Shown piece by piece: positions 1 through 10,460 of a stretch of DNA of 64,000 bases. The notes beneath the pieces are model-generated. The model ran no database searches. It saw only the letters and a list, made by a program, of their open reading frames with translations, and was not told the origin of the DNA. This DNA is from Thermoanaerobacterales bacterium (GTDB lineage: Bacteria > Bacillota > Thermosediminibacteria > Thermosediminibacterales > Tepidanaerobacteraceae): assembly GCA_012840135.1 (NCBI GenBank), contig DUMA01000017.1, positions 62,001-126,000 on the forward strand, written 5' to 3'. A program made the position numbers and the translations under genes. Each line of letters starts with the position of its first letter. The first letter of the stretch is position 1.

Positions 1-1
1 A

Positions 2-1051
2 CTTGAAGCTGCGAAAAAAAGCCTGGCAGAAGGCAGCACTCATTATACGTCGAACGACGGAATGTTTTTGCTGCGGCAAAAACTTTCGGAATATCTCTTG
101 GAAAAGTTTGACCTTCATTATAATTACGACTGCGAGATGATCATAACGATAGGAGCCAGCGAAGCTATGGACATCGCCATTACCGCGCTGATTTCCCCCG
201 GGGACGAGGTGCTCATCCCCGAACCATGTTTCGTATCTTACGCACCCTGCACAATCCTTGCCGGGGGGGTGCCCGTAATGGTCCCCACCCGGTCGGCACA
301 CGGATTTAAAGTTGTGGCAGAAGATCTCGAAAAATACGTCACTCCCCGGACCAGAGCGCTCTTGATGTCCTATCCAAACAACCCCACCGGCGCCGTCATG
401 ACCCGCCGGGAACTTGAGCCCGTGGCCGATTTTGCAAAAAAATACGACCTGGCAGTAATTACCGACGAGGTTTATGCGGAACTGACTTACGGCCGCAGGC
501 ATACAAGCATCGCTGCTCTACCCGGGATGAAAGAGCGGACGTTTTTAGTGGGAGGTTTTTCCAAAGCCTTTGCCATGACCGGCTGGCGCGTAGGCTACCT
601 GTGCGGCCCCTGCGATGCGGTCCAGCAGGCCCGCAAAGTCCACCAGTACAGGGTCATGTGCCCTCCCACCATAAGCCAGGCGGCGGCTCTGGAAGCCCTT
701 TGCAGCGGGGAGCTGGAGGTGAGGCGCATGGTGGCCGAATATGACAGGAGGAGAAAGGTCATGTGCCGCGGCTTGAGGGACCTGGGCTTTGAGGTGCCGG
801 AACCAAGAGGAGCGTTTTACGTTTTCCCTTCGGTGCACCATACGGGCCTTTCCAGCGAAGAATTTGCCGAAAAGCTTCTAGAAAAGGCAAAAGTGGCGAT
901 AGTACCCGGCAGTGCCTTCGGCCCCAGCGGCGAAGGTCACGTCCGTTGCTCCTATGCCACTTCCATCGAAAAAATACATGAAGCTTTGAACCGCATAGAA
1001 ACGTTTCTGGCGGATATTAAAACTTCCAGAACAAATCACATCATGCGTTAG
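2..1051 (+). CDS. PLP-dependent aminotransferase class I/II (5' end outside window)
   Basis: Frame open from base 2 (LEAAKKSLAEGSTHYTSNDGMFLLR); motifs YPNNPTGAV and SKAFAMTGWRVGY (PLP-Lys region). Confidence 0.9.
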   Translation, partial: LEAAKKSLAEGSTHYTSNDGMFLLRQKLSEYLLEKFDLHYNYDCEMIITIGASEAMDIAITALISPGDEVLIPEPCFVSYAPCTILAGGVPVMVPTRSAHGFKVVAEDLEKYVTPRTRALLMSYPNNPTGAVMTRRELEPVADFAKKYDLAVITDEVYAELTYGRRHTSIAALPGMKERTFLVGGFSKAFAMTGWRVGYLCGPCDAVQQARKVHQYRVMCPPTISQAAALEALCSGELEVRRMVAEYDRRRKVMCRGLRDLGFEVPEPRGAFYVFPSVHHTGLSSEEFAEKLLEKAKVAIVPGSAFGPSGEGHVRCSYATSIEKIHEALNRIETFLADIKTSRTNHIMR

Positions 1052-1118
1052 CCGCATGCAATATATGCTGTAAAGTCAACACATCCAGGCGGCCTTTAGA
1101 TTTCATCAGCAATTACAA

Positions 1119-2612
1119 TTATAACATAATATTTTCCCTGTAGTCCTTCTGGAGGTCTTTTTGCAGAAATTCCAGAAAGCGCACCAGCATGGCCGAAGCC
1201 TCCGCCCGGGTCATGACCTTGTTCGGATTTACTCGGTTTTGGCTGTCCCCCTCGATTAAATTTATCTCCCGGGCCACATAGATGCTGTCTTTTGCCCAGT
1301 AAGGTATTTTGTCATCGTCGGAAAAAGATGTCTGATAGCCGGGATTGGGCGCCTTGTTGCCGAAGCCCAGAGCACGCACGAGTATCGTTACTGCCTGGGC
1401 CCTTGTAAGAGGGGCTCCGGGTTTGAAACTATCTTTGGTGACCCCTGTCACTATGCCCTTGTCCAGGCCTTCCTTTATATAGCTATAATCGGGATCTTGA
1501 GGGCTTACATCTTTAAAAGGTGAAACCTCTGGTGCCTGCTTGCGCCGGGTGACGGTCTTTTTTTGAGTATCCATGGATGACCTTATGTTGCAGGCTCTTA
1601 TGATGCCTTTAATGAATTCCTCGCGGGTCATGGGAGCTTCGGGCACAAAAAAGGACGAACTGGTGTCGAATACATCCAGAGAATACAGTTTTTCTATGTA
1701 ATCCTGGGCCCAGTGGCCTTCCACATCCCTGAATTTTGGCACTATCAGCCTTTCAACCCGGGGCACCATCTGTGCCGAAAGGCTTACCGAATCGTTATTC
1801 CTTTTGCTCCCATCGGGAATGTTGCCGTTCATCTTGGGCAGATTGTATTCATATTTTGAAACCATTTCCCTTTCGGTAGTCCTCACATACCCGCCGTTAA
1901 AGCTGGACAGGGTGGCTTCATTGTCATAATAGCTCAGGCTTTTCGTCATGCTGTCGGAAACCTGAACATTCACCGTCCCCTTCCATGAAACCGACTTTTT
2001 TTCATTATTTTGTTCATCCACCACGTATCTTTGTGAGCTTATGGAGAAGACCATGATCTGGGTCTCGGTGCTTCCCCAGAAATTCTCATAGCCCACATCA
2101 CCGCCGGTGATTTCTATCACCACATTCCCCTCATTTTTGTTAATGGTGTAATATTTGCGGCCGTTGAAGTTCCCCGAGTAAAAGTCCGAGGCGGGCCTAT
2201 TGTCTATAACATCGGATTTGGAGAACTGGTAATCCTCCAGATTATACTGATCCCTGCCGATGATTATTCTTTCATTATAGCTCTGCACTTCGGTCTGGGC
2301 TATGGCTTGACCCTTGTCGTTTCTGTTATTATATTGTGTAACATAGGTAACCGTCCTTCTCAACTGGTTTTTTTCCGAAAGGTCCGGAGACGTAAGGTCA
2401 AAACTATAGCTCACCGTCTTTGAATCCTGCTTTTCCCTCTCGCTGATGCTCACGGTGCCGGTGAATTTCAGAGGCTTACCCGTGACAAACACCATCTCTT
2501 CATAAGTATATTCATTGTTGACACCGCCGGAAAACCCTGCGGGGGCCGACAGGGCATATCCCTGATTCATTAAGACTGAAAATATCATGAAAAATATGAG
2601 TAATTTCTTCAT
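1119..2612 (-). CDS. S-layer homology (SLH) domain protein
   Basis: Signal peptide; three C-terminal SLH motifs (FRDVEGHWAQDYIEKL, FKDVSPQDPDYSYIKEG, FSDDDKIPYWAKDSI). Confidence 0.9.
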   Translation of the reverse strand: MKKLLIFFMIFSVLMNQGYALSAPAGFSGGVNNEYTYEEMVFVTGKPLKFTGTVSISEREKQDSKTVSYSFDLTSPDLSEKNQLRRTVTYVTQYNNRNDKGQAIAQTEVQSYNERIIIGRDQYNLEDYQFSKSDVIDNRPASDFYSGNFNGRKYYTINKNEGNVVIEITGGDVGYENFWGSTETQIMVFSISSQRYVVDEQNNEKKSVSWKGTVNVQVSDSMTKSLSYYDNEATLSSFNGGYVRTTEREMVSKYEYNLPKMNGNIPDGSKRNNDSVSLSAQMVPRVERLIVPKFRDVEGHWAQDYIEKLYSLDVFDTSSSFFVPEAPMTREEFIKGIIRACNIRSSMDTQKKTVTRRKQAPEVSPFKDVSPQDPDYSYIKEGLDKGIVTGVTKDSFKPGAPLTRAQAVTILVRALGFGNKAPNPGYQTSFSDDDKIPYWAKDSIYVAREINLIEGDSQNRVNPNKVMTRAEASAMLVRFLEFLQKDLQKDYRENIML

Positions 2613-2627
2613 TCAAAACCCCCCGTG

Positions 2628-4286
2628 CTACTTGACGAATAAAATTTTACAGTAAAAATCGTCCCTTATGCCATAAACTGTATCTCCGGGTCTTATATCC
2701 TCATAAGAAATAACCTTATTCTCTTTTATCACAATGCTTCTATCAATACTCATCCTCACGGGCTGAGTTTTGGGCATCCACTGGTCTTTGCGGCTGCTCC
2801 AATCCCTGGCGTCTTTTACGGTTAGGGTTATTCCAGTCAGAGGATCATCCTCCACGGATTCCACCGTGCCCACAGTAATCCTCTGCGCCAGCAGAGAATC
2901 CATTCTTTTTTTCACGGCCACCGCAACGATGCGGTCACCTTCGGTATACATATAGCCGTACCAGTCCCTCAAACCCTTATCTTTTGCATATTTGCTCGTT
3001 TCATCAACAGCATAATCCTCCGAGTAAAACTCCTTACGGCTGATTTGCCTTTTGTCTTCGAGGTCATAGAAATATGTGTCATCATCGAAATAAAGTTTTT
3101 TATCACCATCAAAGGATTCCCACTCATGTTTGTTTAGTATGAAGAAATCCGTGAGGGTCAATTGATTCTCCACGATCTCGTCAAGCCTTCCGGCTAGCAG
3201 AAAATTCTGGCTTATGCCGGAGTTGTTTATATCCTCATCATATATGTACACAATATCAGCCGTGGATTGACCGCTTGCGCCATCGGCCACTATCAGGGCG
3301 TCGGAGTCAGGATTTATGGAATACTTGTCCACAATCCTGCCATTTTTTATGAATATGGTGCCATCATTAAAGGATATATTCTGCTTGGTGGACAGTTCCA
3401 AGGCTCCGAAATACCAGTTGATATCCTCAATTTTGCCGCTAACCATAGTCTCGCTCTGATTTTTTATGACCATCCTGTAGATGCGGTCATTGCCGAAAAA
3501 ATCCCTGACCGCCAGGTAAGCGGTCTTACCTCTGAAATATTTTAGGTTATTCGGCAGAACTTCATAGCCTGCGGCGGAGATATCAGCCTCATCGGAAAGC
3601 TGGAATTGTGCGACACCGTCCACATCCTTCCATGCCCCATCGGTGAGAACCTTTACATCGCTCAATGTGATTTTCCCGTAAGACCTGTCGGCAGCCTGCA
3701 GCGTGCCCTTATATATGGCTTTCACCTTTATGGAATCGCCCTGGATGCTGATCCTGCTGATTAATGTGGAGTCGTACTCGTCAAAGAAAAGCCTCACGCT
3801 ATCCCCTTCATAAAGGGTGGACAATGGCACGTTGCTGCCGTTTTTCAGCACGATGGTGGCAGGAGTGGTAAAATAGGTTTCTTCCTGGCCGGTAGCGAGC
3901 TTTATAACAATCTGGTTCCTGTCTATCTTTTTGACGACTCCGCTTCGGACCTTGCCGCCGGGTGGTATGTACCCCGGACTTTCGGTAGAATATCCCTCCA
4001 TAAACGTCACATTTTGACCCGACCGGAAAATATAAACCTCCATCCCTGATTTGAAATCATCCCGGGAGACGGGGATACCGTCTATCTTAAAAACGGCGGC
4101 GGGAGCGAAAGAAAGGGTGCTTACTTTTCCGTCATATTCTTCCACTGTGATTTTTTGATCGCTGATGTCCCTTATATATCCCTCAAGGGTTGAGCCGGTT
4201 TGAGCATATGAACCTGCCGGGGATAATCCGGGACTTATCATGAGAACAAAGGCTGTCAGGAAAAGAGTTATTATTTTTTTCAACAT
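2628..4286 (-). CDS. Secreted protein with repeated beta-rich (OB/DUF5666-like) modules
   Basis: Signal peptide MLKKIITLFLTAFVLMISPGLSPAGSYAQ; repeated G-x-I-x-x-I...I-x-V...L-x-x-G-D units. Confidence 0.6.
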   Translation of the reverse strand: MLKKIITLFLTAFVLMISPGLSPAGSYAQTGSTLEGYIRDISDQKITVEEYDGKVSTLSFAPAAVFKIDGIPVSRDDFKSGMEVYIFRSGQNVTFMEGYSTESPGYIPPGGKVRSGVVKKIDRNQIVIKLATGQEETYFTTPATIVLKNGSNVPLSTLYEGDSVRLFFDEYDSTLISRISIQGDSIKVKAIYKGTLQAADRSYGKITLSDVKVLTDGAWKDVDGVAQFQLSDEADISAAGYEVLPNNLKYFRGKTAYLAVRDFFGNDRIYRMVIKNQSETMVSGKIEDINWYFGALELSTKQNISFNDGTIFIKNGRIVDKYSINPDSDALIVADGASGQSTADIVYIYDEDINNSGISQNFLLAGRLDEIVENQLTLTDFFILNKHEWESFDGDKKLYFDDDTYFYDLEDKRQISRKEFYSEDYAVDETSKYAKDKGLRDWYGYMYTEGDRIVAVAVKKRMDSLLAQRITVGTVESVEDDPLTGITLTVKDARDWSSRKDQWMPKTQPVRMSIDRSIVIKENKVISYEDIRPGDTVYGIRDDFYCKILFVK

Positions 4287-4292
4287 ATTGTT

Positions 4293-7200
4293 CTACCTCC
4301 CGCTTCCCATTACCGCAAATCTTCCCAGGCTGTCGACGAGGGCGCTCACCGCAGAGCCCCCGGCGCTTTTTGCAATTTCCTGCCACGTATCCCCGTATTC
4401 ATCGTACCTGCACAGTGCGATGCTGTTGAGCTTCCTCAAACCCGCCCTGGCGATGTCATATTCCAGGGTGATTTGCATGGAAGAATTCAGATATTCCATA
4501 GAGGTGGAGTCCGCTCCCAGATAAAAATCGGCCTTTAATACGTACTGCTGTGACAGCAGTATCCTGCCCTTTGCATCGGTGCTGCCTTTATAAGGAGCGA
4601 CCGAAAATCTCACTCCGGCATCGCTCCTGGTCCTGTATTGATATATCTTCGATGTATTGAATGCGGCGGGATTGAATTTGATGATGAAGTCTTTTCCAGA
4701 AATAATGATATCTGCCGCATCTTTCTTTGTTATCACCTGTACCGGGATACTCACCACAGCTTTTTGGACCCCGGCAAAATCCTGGGAGGTAAGGTCTATC
4801 CTGGTTTCGGTCTTGTAATCATCCAGGCCTATGCTTACATTTTGAGTATCGCCGACAATTTGTTTTTGAGTCTTTTCATCTATACTGCCATCCTCGTCAA
4901 CAGGGCCGGCGGTCCTTCCGGTCCTTACCGTGTTGCTTTCGGCCGAAGGAGGTGAAGAACCGAATTTGCCCAGAGCTTTTACTATGAACTTATATCTGGT
5001 ATTGGCTTCCAGATCGCTGTACATGTAGCTGTTAAGGTCGGTGGAGCCTATAAATTCAATGTCATTGTCATCGATGACCGCGTACACCTCATATTCGCTG
5101 GCTCCGTCTACACTGTTCCAGTTTATTTTTATATAGCGGTCATATACCAGCTCCGCATGAACTTCCAGCGGAGCCGTCAGCTGTGTCAGCTCGTATGTCA
5201 GGTCTCTGTATATATCGGTGGCGCCGCCGTCGGGATTTATCACCATGACTCCGCCGGTTCCCAGCTTGCCCGGAGGCGTTTTTACCGTCAGGGTCTCGGA
5301 ATCTATGAATTTTACGTCTGTACCTTCGGTGCCCGATTCCAGCACATAGGGTATGCCATCGATGTATATGATGGTCCCTGAAGCATTGCTTTCATCTTCC
5401 ACTTTTTTTATAGAGGGATTGAAAAATATCCTCGCTCCTTTTTCAAAACCCGATCCTTTCAGCTTTATTTCCTGGCCGCCTTCGACGGAAATGCGGGTTA
5501 TCCTGGTCGCTTCCGCGGGGTCCGCCGGGTCCACCACTGCCGATATCCTGGGGCTGCTCAGGTATGTGAAGCTGCCGGCAGTGGAAAGTTCACCGTCCGG
5601 GTTTTCCACCCTCACTTCCACTTTTCCGGGCGGGTGGGGCGGCGTAGTTACGATGATGGTCTTATAGTCCACCACTCTTACATTTTCCTGCGGGACGGTC
5701 ACCTCGCCGAAAAACACCTTCAGGCCCTCCCGAAAGTCACTGCCCTCTATCTTTACAGTGGTCCCCCCGGTGGCAGGCCCATGGTCGGGGGTCACCTTCT
5801 TCACTGCGGGAGCTGTTTCACCTTTTACGAACATGATGTAGATGGGTTTGGGGGTGCACTCATCGGATGATGCGATCCCTCCATCTTCATTTATGACAAT
5901 CACCCGGTGAAGTTTGCCCACGGCGCTTTCCGGCACCGCCGGCATGGTAAAGGTGAGTTTTGACGGCAGCATGTAGGTAATGTCTCCGGGCTCCAGGGCA
6001 GCAATATCCGAAATCTGTATCCTGGCGTTTTCCCGGAAGTCGCTGCCGATAATGCTTACCGTGTTGCCGCCTTTATAGGTCATGTAAAGGACTTTTACGT
6101 CCCGGTCGTTTATATTTTCCTCCTGCGGAGAATTCCCTTCCTTTGTGATATTTATGATGACGGGGGAGCTGGCAGGGTTTTTATATTCGAACTGGCCTTT
6201 TGCCATGCCGCCATCGGGATTTATGACCGTGACATCCACTCTGCCGATGGTGTAATAAGCGGGCGTCGTCACCACCAGATGACCGCTGTCCACGTATTCG
6301 ACCTCTGCAGCATAGCCCCGTTCCACAAAAAGTCTCCTGTCCGCTATTTCAAGGCGGACAAGCTCGCCGCCTTTATAATATATATCTCCCGTGCCGCTGT
6401 GGGTCACCAGTTTGTCTGTGGGAAAAAACATTACGCTGCCATCATAATTTATGGGGCCGCTGGTATAGGTCAAGCCCTTTTCGCTTATCTCCAGCATCAC
6501 CTGGCCGCTGGCATATTCCACCTTGAGACCGCCGGCAAGATACACGGTAGTCCTCTGATTGTCGATTCTGCCGGAGTTTTCCTGCTCCCGCGGTATATCC
6601 CTGTTGGTTATATTGCCGAAGCGCACCAGTACTTCAGGCGGGGTCTGGCCACTGTAAACATTTATACTGCTCTTTACAAATCCTGTGCCGAAGATTTCCA
6701 CCCAGTCCCCGCCCTGCTTATTGCCTTCGGCAGGTACTATCCCCGTTATTGCAGGGTTTGAAGACTGGTAAGCAAATTTCACGGTGTTTGAAATTCCCGA
6801 GTCATTGTTTACCACATAAACATCGGCATCTCCTGCCGCGCCGGGTGGTGTGAGGACCTTGAGGTAGCCGTCGGAAAACTCCAGGACCTGGGCCTGCCTG
6901 TTGCCAAAATACACTTTTGGCAGGACCAAAAGGGCATTATTGCCATATTTATCCATATTCTGCTTCAATTCTTCGACAGTCTTTCCCCTGAAATCATCCC
7001 ACTGACCGTTGCCGCTTATATCCTGATACAGTTCGTTTTCATCCCTGGTTTGATTTCTGTTATCATCGCTGAAAGGCTCAAAGAACCGAAAATCCCTTCC
7101 GAATATCTCCACCACTTCCTGCCCCGCAGCACTTCCCTTCTGGGGCATTATCCTGGTAATCTGGGGGTGGCTGGTGGGCACCACGTATGTAAATCCATCC

Positions 7201-10200
7201 TCCTTGCCGGCACTTGCCCCGTCGGGGTTTATCACCACCACTGGGACGGTAACGCGATCGGTGCCCTTTTCCTTGCTCAAATCTCCCGAGAACGGCGGGA
7301 CTTTGACGGTAATCCTGCTGCCGTCCACACTCACAAAAGTATCCTCTTTCCCGATTTCCACACCGTTTATAAAGACCCTGGTTTTATTGATGCCGTCGTC
7401 TTTAAAATCGGAGCCGATGATATCGACGGTGTAGCCTCCGTCGGTGGAACCTTTGTCGGGGACAATTTGAGTAATAGCGGGCTTTGACTGGGGCTGGGTA
7501 TAATAGTAAAATCCCTGTTCATTCATGCGGCTGTCTCTTTTGGTATCCGGGTTCAGCACCGTCAGATCGTACCATCCGTCACCGAGGGTCAAAATGGGCA
7601 CTTTGAATATAATGGTGTTTTTATCCACCACTTTTACAGCATCACCCACGATTTTCCCATTTGCATCAACTTTAAAAGGTGTTTTCAGAATGAGGCGGAC
7701 CTCCGAAGATGCTTCGGAACCTATTACGATCTGCGTGGCACCGTCACTCTGCTGCAAAGTCAGCGGGAAACTAGTGCCGCCGGTCTTGTCGGCGTAAAGC
7801 TTTCCATCTTTGACCGTTACCTTATAGGTGTTATTTACCCCGTCTGAAATCACGGGATTTCCCTGAGGGTCAAGACTTATGACATAAAATTTGTCGTTTT
7901 GCTCATCGTAAAGGACCACGCTGTGCCAGTAATCGGCTACCTTGACATATTCCCCGCCGTCAGGTCTTTGGCCGATATCAATTATCTTATCTTCTTCCGG
8001 TGACACATAATCCCTCAGGCGGATGCTTTTTGTCTCGGGGTCTATATTGTACTGATTGATATCCTGCCCCTCCAGCAGGATTCTTGTCCCTATGAGCTTA
8101 TATATCTCATCGGTTTTGGCCGCAGGATCCGGTGCCAGAAAATTGTCGCCCTTCACCTGCACAAGAGTGCCGGTGTTGCCGGATTTGGGAGCAAAATCTG
8201 TTATCTTGGGATCCGTGTACGTCTTTACATAGTAGAAATCCCTTACCGCCATGCCTCCGCCGGGATTTATCACCGCAAGCTGGGTGCTTCCTTCCCTGCC
8301 GGCAGGAGCCTTGAAGGTTATGGTCCTGCCGTCCCCCGCCCTTGTAATGCCTGATACCTCCCTTCCGTCAATTAAAACTTTCACTCCATCCTGAAAATTG
8401 CTTCCCTTTATGGTTATGGTTTCACCACCATCCACCGTGACCACATCGGGATTGACGCTTTCAATTACGGGTATCTTGTTTTCATTGGGCAAAAGGAATT
8501 TTACGGTTACCGAGTCGTCGGAGGAAAGCCCCGGCTTGGAAGAATTCCTTATGGGGTTTGTCACTATTGCGGGTATGGCGGTATTTGCAAAGGCTTCCGG
8601 CACTTCAGTCCCTTTCGGAATCACCGCCACGATCCTTGTGCCTATCTCGTTTCCCGCAGTGCCATCCAGTATATTTCCGCTGCTGTCTTCCACATAGACC
8701 CGCAGGTCCGGATCAGTGTTCTTATCCAGGACGACCTTATTGGCGGCATTGCTGAACTGGATGATGGGGTAACGGGTTACAAAACCTTCCACTTCGTCAT
8801 TGTATTTATTTATCAGGAAATTTTTCCCGCTGATGGCTATGAGCAGGTCCTGCCCGATCCTGTAACTGCCATCCTGGTCTTTTTCGAGGAATATCTCTTC
8901 AGGAACCACGCTGCTAACTTCGGGTTTTAAGGTGCTCGGGATAAAGGTGTAGGCCTGCGGCAGTTCCGCCCTCTCTGTAAATACAAACTGGCCTGTATCG
9001 TATTTCAGTGTTGTCTCGGTTTCTACGACCACATCCCTTACGTAATTTCCGTCATCTATGGTAATGGGAGAAACGAGGATGCTGAGCTTATCTATTTCCG
9101 GAGAAAAGCTGGAATCATTCCTGAAAGTGGCCATGTTACCTATGATTACGGTAATTTTCTTCGTAATTTCCGTAATATCCCTGCCGTTGTATGACGCCAC
9201 TTTTTGACCGTTTTTCTGCCAGGTCCTCAACAAAAACGGATGGTCCTGCTGTTCATTGTAAATAAAATCGGTAACGATGACATCCGGTTCCATAGCAAGG
9301 TCATCGATATTTAAACTTCCCAGATATCTGCCGGATATTACCGCTGGAGAACCCGTATCGGGGCCAATACTGGGCTGGATAGTGTCGATTCCTGCGCTCC
9401 TGTATCCGTCAATCACAGTAAATTTTTGATCGAGGACTCTTTCTCCCGAAACATAACTCATGGGATCTGCACCGTCGGGCACTTTGTTTGTGATTACCAC
9501 GTAGTATTCTCCCTTTTCCAGGTTCGGGACTTCTACGGTCAATATATCTTTCTCACCTTCAGCATTGTACTTGTATGTGGGGTTCTTGCCCCTGTTTGCT
9601 GTTGTATAAGGGTCTGTGCCATCAATTTTTTTCAGGAAAAAAACATCATAGAGATTCAGGGTATCAGCTTTAAAATATATCCTACTGCCCGCCGATCCTC
9701 TGTTGGGAAACATCTGCAGATCTTCCGATATGTCGAGGTTTTGAACAAGCCTGAACTGGTCGGTATATTTATAAAAAATATCCACGATGACCTTATTCGT
9801 ATGGCTGCTGTTAAAGAATATGTCCTCGGTCTGCCAGCGGCGTTCGATAACTATATCCTGCAGTCCCAGCTCACCGGTGAGATTGTTCAATGTGACGCTG
9901 TTATCAGAGGTAAAAAGGCTGTTGTCAACTTTTGTAAAAGTAATGCCCCTGCCGTAGGTCACCGAAAATTCACCGGAGCTTCCTATCAAATTAAAATCGG
10001 AGCCGTATATTGTAACACTGCCCGTATCCTTCATCACCGTCCTGGGATTGATGCCATTTAAGGCGGGCATGCTTCCCTTGTCTCCTATATTTATCGAAGC
10101 CCCGCCCACCGTAATCTTTGTGATGCCTTTCAGGGCTTCCCAGTCGGAAGGATTGCTAAATTCAAAGTACAATGTATCATTGGTGTTTATCTTGGGATTT

Positions 10201-10460
10201 GTCAGCAATCGGGGTTGACCCGAGACAAAGACCTGGACGCTGGCGTTCTGGATATTCCTGCCCTCTATAGTTATATACATGGAATTTTGTATCTGGCCTG
10301 CATCAAAGGTCTTTCCGATGGTCACATTAGTTACATAAAAATTATCCGGGTCAAAAGCCGAAGCTTTCCTTGCGCTCCATGGAGCCAGAGTAAAAAGCAT
10401 CACGGCGATCAGAGCCAGGGATATGAATTTGTATGCCTTTTTCCGCTTAAATGTACTCAT
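4293..10460 (-). CDS. Giant secreted IPT/TIG-repeat protein with fibronectin III-like module
   Basis: 2055 aa; repeated TIG motifs (VTIYGSDF, TIKGSNF, VQVKGDNF, VDIIGSDF, VEIFGRDF, VEIFGTGF, VSIIGSDF, VKIEGSDF, IKLKGSGF); FN3-like YIKINWNSVDGASEYEVYAV; ATGA overlap with upstream gene. Confidence 0.88.
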   Translation of the reverse strand: MSTFKRKKAYKFISLALIAVMLFTLAPWSARKASAFDPDNFYVTNVTIGKTFDAGQIQNSMYITIEGRNIQNASVQVFVSGQPRLLTNPKINTNDTLYFEFSNPSDWEALKGITKITVGGASINIGDKGSMPALNGINPRTVMKDTGSVTIYGSDFNLIGSSGEFSVTYGRGITFTKVDNSLFTSDNSVTLNNLTGELGLQDIVIERRWQTEDIFFNSSHTNKVIVDIFYKYTDQFRLVQNLDISEDLQMFPNRGSAGSRIYFKADTLNLYDVFFLKKIDGTDPYTTANRGKNPTYKYNAEGEKDILTVEVPNLEKGEYYVVITNKVPDGADPMSYVSGERVLDQKFTVIDGYRSAGIDTIQPSIGPDTGSPAVISGRYLGSLNIDDLAMEPDVIVTDFIYNEQQDHPFLLRTWQKNGQKVASYNGRDITEITKKITVIIGNMATFRNDSSFSPEIDKLSILVSPITIDDGNYVRDVVVETETTLKYDTGQFVFTERAELPQAYTFIPSTLKPEVSSVVPEEIFLEKDQDGSYRIGQDLLIAISGKNFLINKYNDEVEGFVTRYPIIQFSNAANKVVLDKNTDPDLRVYVEDSSGNILDGTAGNEIGTRIVAVIPKGTEVPEAFANTAIPAIVTNPIRNSSKPGLSSDDSVTVKFLLPNENKIPVIESVNPDVVTVDGGETITIKGSNFQDGVKVLIDGREVSGITRAGDGRTITFKAPAGREGSTQLAVINPGGGMAVRDFYYVKTYTDPKITDFAPKSGNTGTLVQVKGDNFLAPDPAAKTDEIYKLIGTRILLEGQDINQYNIDPETKSIRLRDYVSPEEDKIIDIGQRPDGGEYVKVADYWHSVVLYDEQNDKFYVISLDPQGNPVISDGVNNTYKVTVKDGKLYADKTGGTSFPLTLQQSDGATQIVIGSEASSEVRLILKTPFKVDANGKIVGDAVKVVDKNTIIFKVPILTLGDGWYDLTVLNPDTKRDSRMNEQGFYYYTQPQSKPAITQIVPDKGSTDGGYTVDIIGSDFKDDGINKTRVFINGVEIGKEDTFVSVDGSRITVKVPPFSGDLSKEKGTDRVTVPVVVINPDGASAGKEDGFTYVVPTSHPQITRIMPQKGSAAGQEVVEIFGRDFRFFEPFSDDNRNQTRDENELYQDISGNGQWDDFRGKTVEELKQNMDKYGNNALLVLPKVYFGNRQAQVLEFSDGYLKVLTPPGAAGDADVYVVNNDSGISNTVKFAYQSSNPAITGIVPAEGNKQGGDWVEIFGTGFVKSSINVYSGQTPPEVLVRFGNITNRDIPREQENSGRIDNQRTTVYLAGGLKVEYASGQVMLEISEKGLTYTSGPINYDGSVMFFPTDKLVTHSGTGDIYYKGGELVRLEIADRRLFVERGYAAEVEYVDSGHLVVTTPAYYTIGRVDVTVINPDGGMAKGQFEYKNPASSPVIINITKEGNSPQEENINDRDVKVLYMTYKGGNTVSIIGSDFRENARIQISDIAALEPGDITYMLPSKLTFTMPAVPESAVGKLHRVIVINEDGGIASSDECTPKPIYIMFVKGETAPAVKKVTPDHGPATGGTTVKIEGSDFREGLKVFFGEVTVPQENVRVVDYKTIIVTTPPHPPGKVEVRVENPDGELSTAGSFTYLSSPRISAVVDPADPAEATRITRISVEGGQEIKLKGSGFEKGARIFFNPSIKKVEDESNASGTIIYIDGIPYVLESGTEGTDVKFIDSETLTVKTPPGKLGTGGVMVINPDGGATDIYRDLTYELTQLTAPLEVHAELVYDRYIKINWNSVDGASEYEVYAVIDDNDIEFIGSTDLNSYMYSDLEANTRYKFIVKALGKFGSSPPSAESNTVRTGRTAGPVDEDGSIDEKTQKQIVGDTQNVSIGLDDYKTETRIDLTSQDFAGVQKAVVSIPVQVITKKDAADIIISGKDFIIKFNPAAFNTSKIYQYRTRSDAGVRFSVAPYKGSTDAKGRILLSQQYVLKADFYLGADSTSMEYLNSSMQITLEYDIARAGLRKLNSIALCRYDEYGDTWQEIAKSAGGSAVSALVDSLGRFAVMGSGR

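Noticed and set aside
9426-10061. 211-aa plus-strand ORF
   Set aside because: Antisense to the 2055-aa IPT protein, no RBS or domain; same reasoning for most plus-strand ORFs listed within 2.7-13 kb
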